Assembly: GCA_022705365.1 (NCBI GenBank)
Contig: JAKJEP010000024.1
Location: 1 to 17,219, forward strand
Length of the DNA: 17,219 nt
Direction: 5' to 3'
Origin: Planctomycetota bacterium
GTDB lineage: Bacteria > Planctomycetota > Phycisphaerae > Sedimentisphaerales > SM23-30
In this document: piece by piece, positions 13,765 to 17,219 of the stretch
How positions within the stretch are numbered: position 1 is the stretch's first letter
Layout: each line of letters opens with the position of its first letter
Notes under the pieces: generated by a model
What the model was told of the DNA's origin: nothing
The model's input: only the letters and a program-made list of their open reading frames with translations
Databases searched by the model: none
Translations under genes and position numbers: made by a program

Positions 13765-16437
13765 TTATCGTCCCTCCAACTCCTCCTTGATCTCCTGCAA
13801 GAGATTGATTGCCTGCAGGGGCGTGAGATTATTGATATCGGTATGCCGCAGGCGCTCCAGCAGCGGATCGGGCGGGCTATTGTCGAACAGCAGCAGTTGC
13901 CGGTCCTGTTTCCGCTCCAGCCGGCCGCCGAGCTGGGGCACGTGTGCCTCGCGGGCGAAATTATTCTCCAGCTCCTCCAGGATCTCCCGGCTGCGCTTGA
14001 GCACCGGCCGCGGAATCCCCGCCAGGCGGGCCACGTGGATCCCGTAGCTCTTGTCGGTCCGGCCCGGCACGATCTTGTGCAGGAACACCACCTCCTCCTT
14101 CCACTCCCGCACCGCCACGTTGTAATTCTTGACGTTGCCCAGCAAATCCGCCAGTTCCGTCAGCTCGTGATAATGCGTCGCAAAGAGCGTCCGGCACTTC
14201 ACCTGAGCGGCAATATGCTCCGTAATCGCCCACGCCAGCGCCAGCCCGTCATAGGTGCTCGTCCCCCGGCCGATCTCGTCCAGGATCACCAGCGACCGCT
14301 CCGTGGCGTTGTTGATGATGTTGGCCGTCTCGGTCATCTCCACCATGAAGGTGGACTGGCCCCGCGTCAGTTCGTCGCTGGCGCCGACCCGCGTGAAAAT
14401 CCGATCGACCAGCCCGATCTGGGCGCTTTTGGCCGGGATGAAACTGCCCGTCTGCGCCAGCAGCACCAGCAGGGCCGTCTGCCGGATATAGGTGCTCTTG
14501 CCGCTCATGTTCGGCCCGGTAATGATCGCCAGGTCCCCGTGCCCGTCTCCCAGGGCCACGTCGTTGGGCACGAACTGGCTGGCAAGCTGGGCCTCCAGCA
14601 CCGGATGCCGGCCCTCCGCAATCACCATTTCCTTCTGCTCGTGCAGCTCCGGCCGGCAGTAGTTCCGCTCCCGCGCCAACTGGGCCAGGGCCGCCAGCAC
14701 GTCGATCTTCGCCAGGGCGTCCGCCACCTGCTGCAAGTGCAGCGTCTGGGCCGCCACCTGCTGGCGCACCTGGCCGAACAGCTCCTCCTCCCGCCGTTTG
14801 CACCGCTCCTCGGCTGTCAGCGCCTCCGACTCGTACTTCTTCAGTTCATCAGTGATGTACCGCTCGGCGTTCTTGATTGTCTGCTTCCGCACGAAATCGG
14901 CTGGCACCCGCTCCCGGTGCACATGCGAGACCTCCACATAATAGCCGAACACCTTATTGAACCCCACCTTCAGCGAATTGATACCCGTCTGCTCGATGAG
15001 CTTCCGCTGATACTCCGCCAGCCAGGTCTTGCCGTCCCGGCCGATACTCCGCAGCCGGTCCACCTCCTCGTCGAAGCCTTTGCGAATCACGCCGCCATCG
15101 CGGCAGGTCAGCCCCGCGTCCGGGTCGATGGCCGCCTCGATCAGGTCGGCTGTTGACTCCAGCGTGTCGCACTGCCGGGCCAGTTGCATCAGCAGTTCCG
15201 CGCTGCAGCGGTCCAGGATTTTTTTGATTGCCGGCAACTGCCGCAGCGTCCCGCCCAGGCTGAGCAAATCCCGCGGCATCGCCCGGCCGGTACTGATTCG
15301 CGTCGTGATCCGCTCGATATCCGCCACCTCGGCAAAGCACTTCCGCAAATCCCCCCGCAGCTCCTCCGCCTGCACCAGTTCCGCGATTGCGTCCTGCCGC
15401 CGCTCGATCTCCTTCAGCTCATTCAGCGGATAGCAAATCCACACCCGCAGCTTCCGCGCCCCCATCGCCGTCATCGTCTTGTCGATGCTGTGCAGCAGCG
15501 AACCGGCTGGGGCATGGTCCCGGATCGTCCGCTCCACCTCCAGGCTCCGCAGCGTCGTCTGGTCCAGTTGCAAAAACTTCTCCCGCACCACCTTCCGCAA
15601 CTGCGAGACATGCCCCAGGGCCGTCTTTTGTGTCTCGTTCAGATAATCGATGATCGTCCCTGCCGCCGCCACCGCTGCGCCCGCCTGGGCAAACCCGACC
15701 CCAAACCCAAACCCCTCCAGCGTGGCCGTGCCGAAATGCTTCTTTAAAATCTCCAGCCCCTGCCGCCCCTCGAAAACCCACCCAGGCCGCGTCGTCAGCG
15801 CTGACCCCGTCAGATCGCGCAATTGCTCGCCGAACTTAACCGGGACATCCTCTTCCTCCTCGCTCAAGAGGCACTCCGCCGGCCGAATCCGCACCAGTTC
15901 GTCCAGCACATACCGCCGCTCCACCGTCTCCGCGAAAAACTGCCCCGTCGATAAATCCACCCACGCCAGCCCCGCCGCCTCCCGCTCCGCACCGGCCCCG
16001 CCGCCTTTCCCCGCCGCCTGCCGCTCGAAACACACCGCCGCCAGGTAATTCCCCTGCCGCTCCTCCAGCAGCGAATCCTCCGTCAGCGTCCCCGCCGTCA
16101 CCAGCCGCACCACGTCCCGCTTGACCACCCCCTTGGCCAGGGCCGCATCCTCCATCTGCTCGCAGATCGCCACCCGGTGCCCCGCCTTGATCATCTTGTG
16201 CAGATAGCCATCCAGCGCATGATACGGCACCCCCGCCAGCGGGATCGGATTGTCTCCCTTGTTCCGGCAGGTCAGCGCGATCCCCAGCACCTGCGAACAC
16301 AGTTTGGCGTCCTCGTAAAACGTCTCGTAAAAATCCCCCATCCGGAAAAACAGCACCACCCCCGGATACTGCTCCTTGAAATGCATATACTGCCGCATCG
16401 CCGGCGTCAGCTTCGTATTGTCCGTATTCTCTTCCAT
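13765..16437 (-). CDS. mutS: DNA mismatch repair ATPase MutS
   Basis: MutS recognises mismatches and small loops and recruits MutL. At 890 residues it is full length. The mismatch-binding Phe-x-Glu is F36-Y37-E38, the same positions as in E. coli. Connector, lever (about 270-440) and clamp (about 440-560) domains follow. The ATPase has Walker A GPNMSGKST (641-649), a signature-type stretch around TRGQSTFMVEMTETANIINN (691-710), Walker B SLVILDE (715-721) and THYHEL (755-760). The C-terminal tail TPLQAINLLQEIKEEL is typical of the MutS1 family. A Gly/Ala-rich insert (about 141-155) lies in the connector. The gene is more GC-rich, especially C-rich at third positions, than its neighbours. It begins six bases after the hepT stop and has no visible Shine-Dalgarno sequence, so coupling to hepT translation is likely. 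Confidence 0.98.
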   Translation of the reverse strand: MEENTDNTKLTPAMRQYMHFKEQYPGVVLFFRMGDFYETFYEDAKLCSQVLGIALTCRNKGDNPIPLAGVPYHALDGYLHKMIKAGHRVAICEQMEDAALAKGVVKRDVVRLVTAGTLTEDSLLEERQGNYLAAVCFERQAAGKGGGAGAEREAAGLAWVDLSTGQFFAETVERRYVLDELVRIRPAECLLSEEEEDVPVKFGEQLRDLTGSALTTRPGWVFEGRQGLEILKKHFGTATLEGFGFGVGFAQAGAAVAAAGTIIDYLNETQKTALGHVSQLRKVVREKFLQLDQTTLRSLEVERTIRDHAPAGSLLHSIDKTMTAMGARKLRVWICYPLNELKEIERRQDAIAELVQAEELRGDLRKCFAEVADIERITTRISTGRAMPRDLLSLGGTLRQLPAIKKILDRCSAELLMQLARQCDTLESTADLIEAAIDPDAGLTCRDGGVIRKGFDEEVDRLRSIGRDGKTWLAEYQRKLIEQTGINSLKVGFNKVFGYYVEVSHVHRERVPADFVRKQTIKNAERYITDELKKYESEALTAEERCKRREEELFGQVRQQVAAQTLHLQQVADALAKIDVLAALAQLARERNYCRPELHEQKEMVIAEGRHPVLEAQLASQFVPNDVALGDGHGDLAIITGPNMSGKSTYIRQTALLVLLAQTGSFIPAKSAQIGLVDRIFTRVGASDELTRGQSTFMVEMTETANIINNATERSLVILDEIGRGTSTYDGLALAWAITEHIAAQVKCRTLFATHYHELTELADLLGNVKNYNVAVREWKEEVVFLHKIVPGRTDKSYGIHVARLAGIPRPVLKRSREILEELENNFAREAHVPQLGGRLERKQDRQLLLFDNSPPDPLLERLRHTDINNLTPLQAINLLQEIKEELEGR

Positions 16438-16443
16438 AGTAAA

Positions 16444-16788
16444 TCAAGGTCGCTTTGCCAAAAGCTTTTCCAATTGTGTTTTTAAGGCCGGGAGGTCTTC
16501 TGTAATAATCTTCCAGACAATATTCAGATCAACGTCATAGTAACCATGGATTAAGCGATCTCTGGTTCCTGCTATTGATTTCCACGGAATAGCTGGGAAT
16601 TTGTTTCGTGTAGGCACAGACACTCCTTTGGCGGCTTCACCCAGAATTTCTAATAGTCGAACCAAAGCCAAAGCCAGCAATTCATCTTTATCAAGCTCCT
16701 CCCGCTTACGCACTTTGGTAAACTCAATCGCCTTGACCGCTGCATCCAGCATGTGTTGCAGACGGACTTTATCCTTGTCCTTGCACAT
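16444..16788 (-). CDS. hepT: HepT-like HEPN ribonuclease toxin
   Basis: This 114-residue, mostly helical protein is of the DUF86/HepT type. The HEPN catalytic motif R-x4-H-x-Y is complete: R76, H81, Y83 in RDRLIHGYYDVD. By family knowledge HepT cleaves RNA and is neutralised when its MNT partner adds AMP to the tyrosine of this motif (here Y83). GGAGG (16799-16795) lies six bases before ATG 16788, and the gene overlaps the 3' end of mntA by 20 bases, the usual tight order for this toxin-antitoxin system. All catalytic residues are present, so it appears functional. Confidence 0.9.
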   Translation of the reverse strand: MCKDKDKVRLQHMLDAAVKAIEFTKVRKREELDKDELLALALVRLLEILGEAAKGVSVPTRNKFPAIPWKSIAGTRDRLIHGYYDVDLNIVWKIITEDLPALKTQLEKLLAKRP

Positions 16789-17074
16789 ATTGCACCTCCG
16801 CCTGCTGCTTTACTGTTTCCCGAAAGTAGCGGCTCAAAAATTGAGGCGTATTCAAATCCACCTTGTGCCCCAACAGCTCGGACAATTCCGTCTGCATATC
16901 GAAAAACGCAAAGCCCGGCTCATGCCCCTTTTCAAATTCCACCAGCACATCAATATCACTGTTTTCCGTAAAATCATCACCCAACGCCGATCCAAATACC
17001 GACAACTGCTGAATATGATGCTGCTTGCAAAACGCGGCAATCTTCTCCTTGGACATTTTCACTTTTTTATTCAT
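16769..17074 (-). CDS. mntA: MntA-like nucleotidyltransferase antitoxin
   Basis: This 101-residue minimal nucleotidyltransferase has the full G-S-x10-D-x-D signature: G28, S29, D40, D42, with a likely third carboxylate at D73 (KVDLN). By family knowledge it uses ATP to AMPylate the HepT toxin and so blocks its RNase activity. GGAG lies nine bases before ATG 17074; a second in-frame ATG at residue 7 is possible. It overlaps hepT by 20 bases, consistent with co-translation. The pair sits directly upstream of mutS. Confidence 0.9.
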   Translation of the reverse strand: MNKKVKMSKEKIAAFCKQHHIQQLSVFGSALGDDFTENSDIDVLVEFEKGHEPGFAFFDMQTELSELLGHKVDLNTPQFLSRYFRETVKQQAEVQYVQGQG

Positions 17075-17142
17075 AGATTCCGTCTCCGATCAAAAATTCC
17101 AACACACCATGATAATCCCCCCGTCCCACCCGGTCAACCCAA

Positions 17143-17219
17143 TTACTCCCCCTCGTCCACTACCCGCCGCAGCCGCTCCGCCATCTCCGCTGCCGCACAC
17201 CCCAGCCCCGCCCGCAGCC
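17143..17219 (-). CDS. C-terminal end of an unidentified protein (partial)
   Basis: Only the last 24 codons and a TAA stop (17145-17143) are inside the window. The residues read LRAGLGCAAAEMAERLRRVV followed by DEGE, an amphipathic, probably helical tail. GC content and codon use resemble mutS. The stop is 68 bases before the mntA start, so it may lead the same transcript. The family cannot be identified from this fragment. Confidence 0.5.
   Translation of the reverse strand, partial: LRAGLGCAAAEMAERLRRVVDEGE

Noticed and set aside
13843..15156. 437-codon open frame on the plus strand
   Set aside because: It lies wholly antisense to mutS, is rich in Arg, Gln, His and Pro as expected from the complement of a GC-rich gene, and has no recognisable domain.

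Overview
The window reads as a chromosomal piece of a Planctomycetota genome, most likely of the Phycisphaerae/Sedimentisphaerales type. The evidence is indirect. A cysteine-framed dockerin-like calcium-binding module sits ahead of a glycosidase domain. There is a DUF1570 putative metallopeptidase. A sigma-70 factor of about 580 residues carries extra N-terminal helix-turn-helix (HTH) segments. There are also a Tat-exported alpha/beta hydrolase and paralogous secreted GH36-type glycosidases. I recall each of these as common in that phylum; no search was possible.

Layout, left to right. Positions 1-2117 (+) hold a 5'-truncated GH36-like alpha-galactosidase. Positions 2238-3363 (+) hold prfB (release factor 2), read through a classic programmed +1 frameshift at CTT TGA C. 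It converges on a SAM methyltransferase (4072-3392, -). Next is a minus-strand cluster that looks like one transcription unit: a second GH36-like enzyme with a signal peptide (9298-7178), a DUF1570 HEXXH protein (7122-5626) and an Nramp-fold transporter that lacks the DPGN metal-binding signature (5614-4196). Upstream of it on the same strand is the multi-HTH sigma factor (11184-9439). Its 5' region (11185-11527) is very AT-rich and contains inverted repeats. It is shared with a divergent 103-residue ECF-like protein that stops right after sigma region 2.

The right half is all minus strand: a Tat-signal alpha/beta hydrolase (13153-12107), a small lipoprotein (13666-13250), full-length mutS (16437-13765), an overlapping hepT/mntA toxin-antitoxin pair (16788-16444 and 17074-16769), and the last 25 codons of an unidentified gene (17219-17143).

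The glycosidases, hydrolase, lipoprotein and DUF1570 protein suggest an exported polysaccharide-degrading lifestyle. prfB and mutS are housekeeping genes. The parts I find most worth a second look are the HTH-laden sigma factor with its truncated ECF neighbour, the motif-deviant Nramp protein in a glycosidase operon, and the toxin-antitoxin pair abutting a mutS that has no visible ribosome binding site. No tRNA, rRNA, CRISPR array or insertion sequence was seen.
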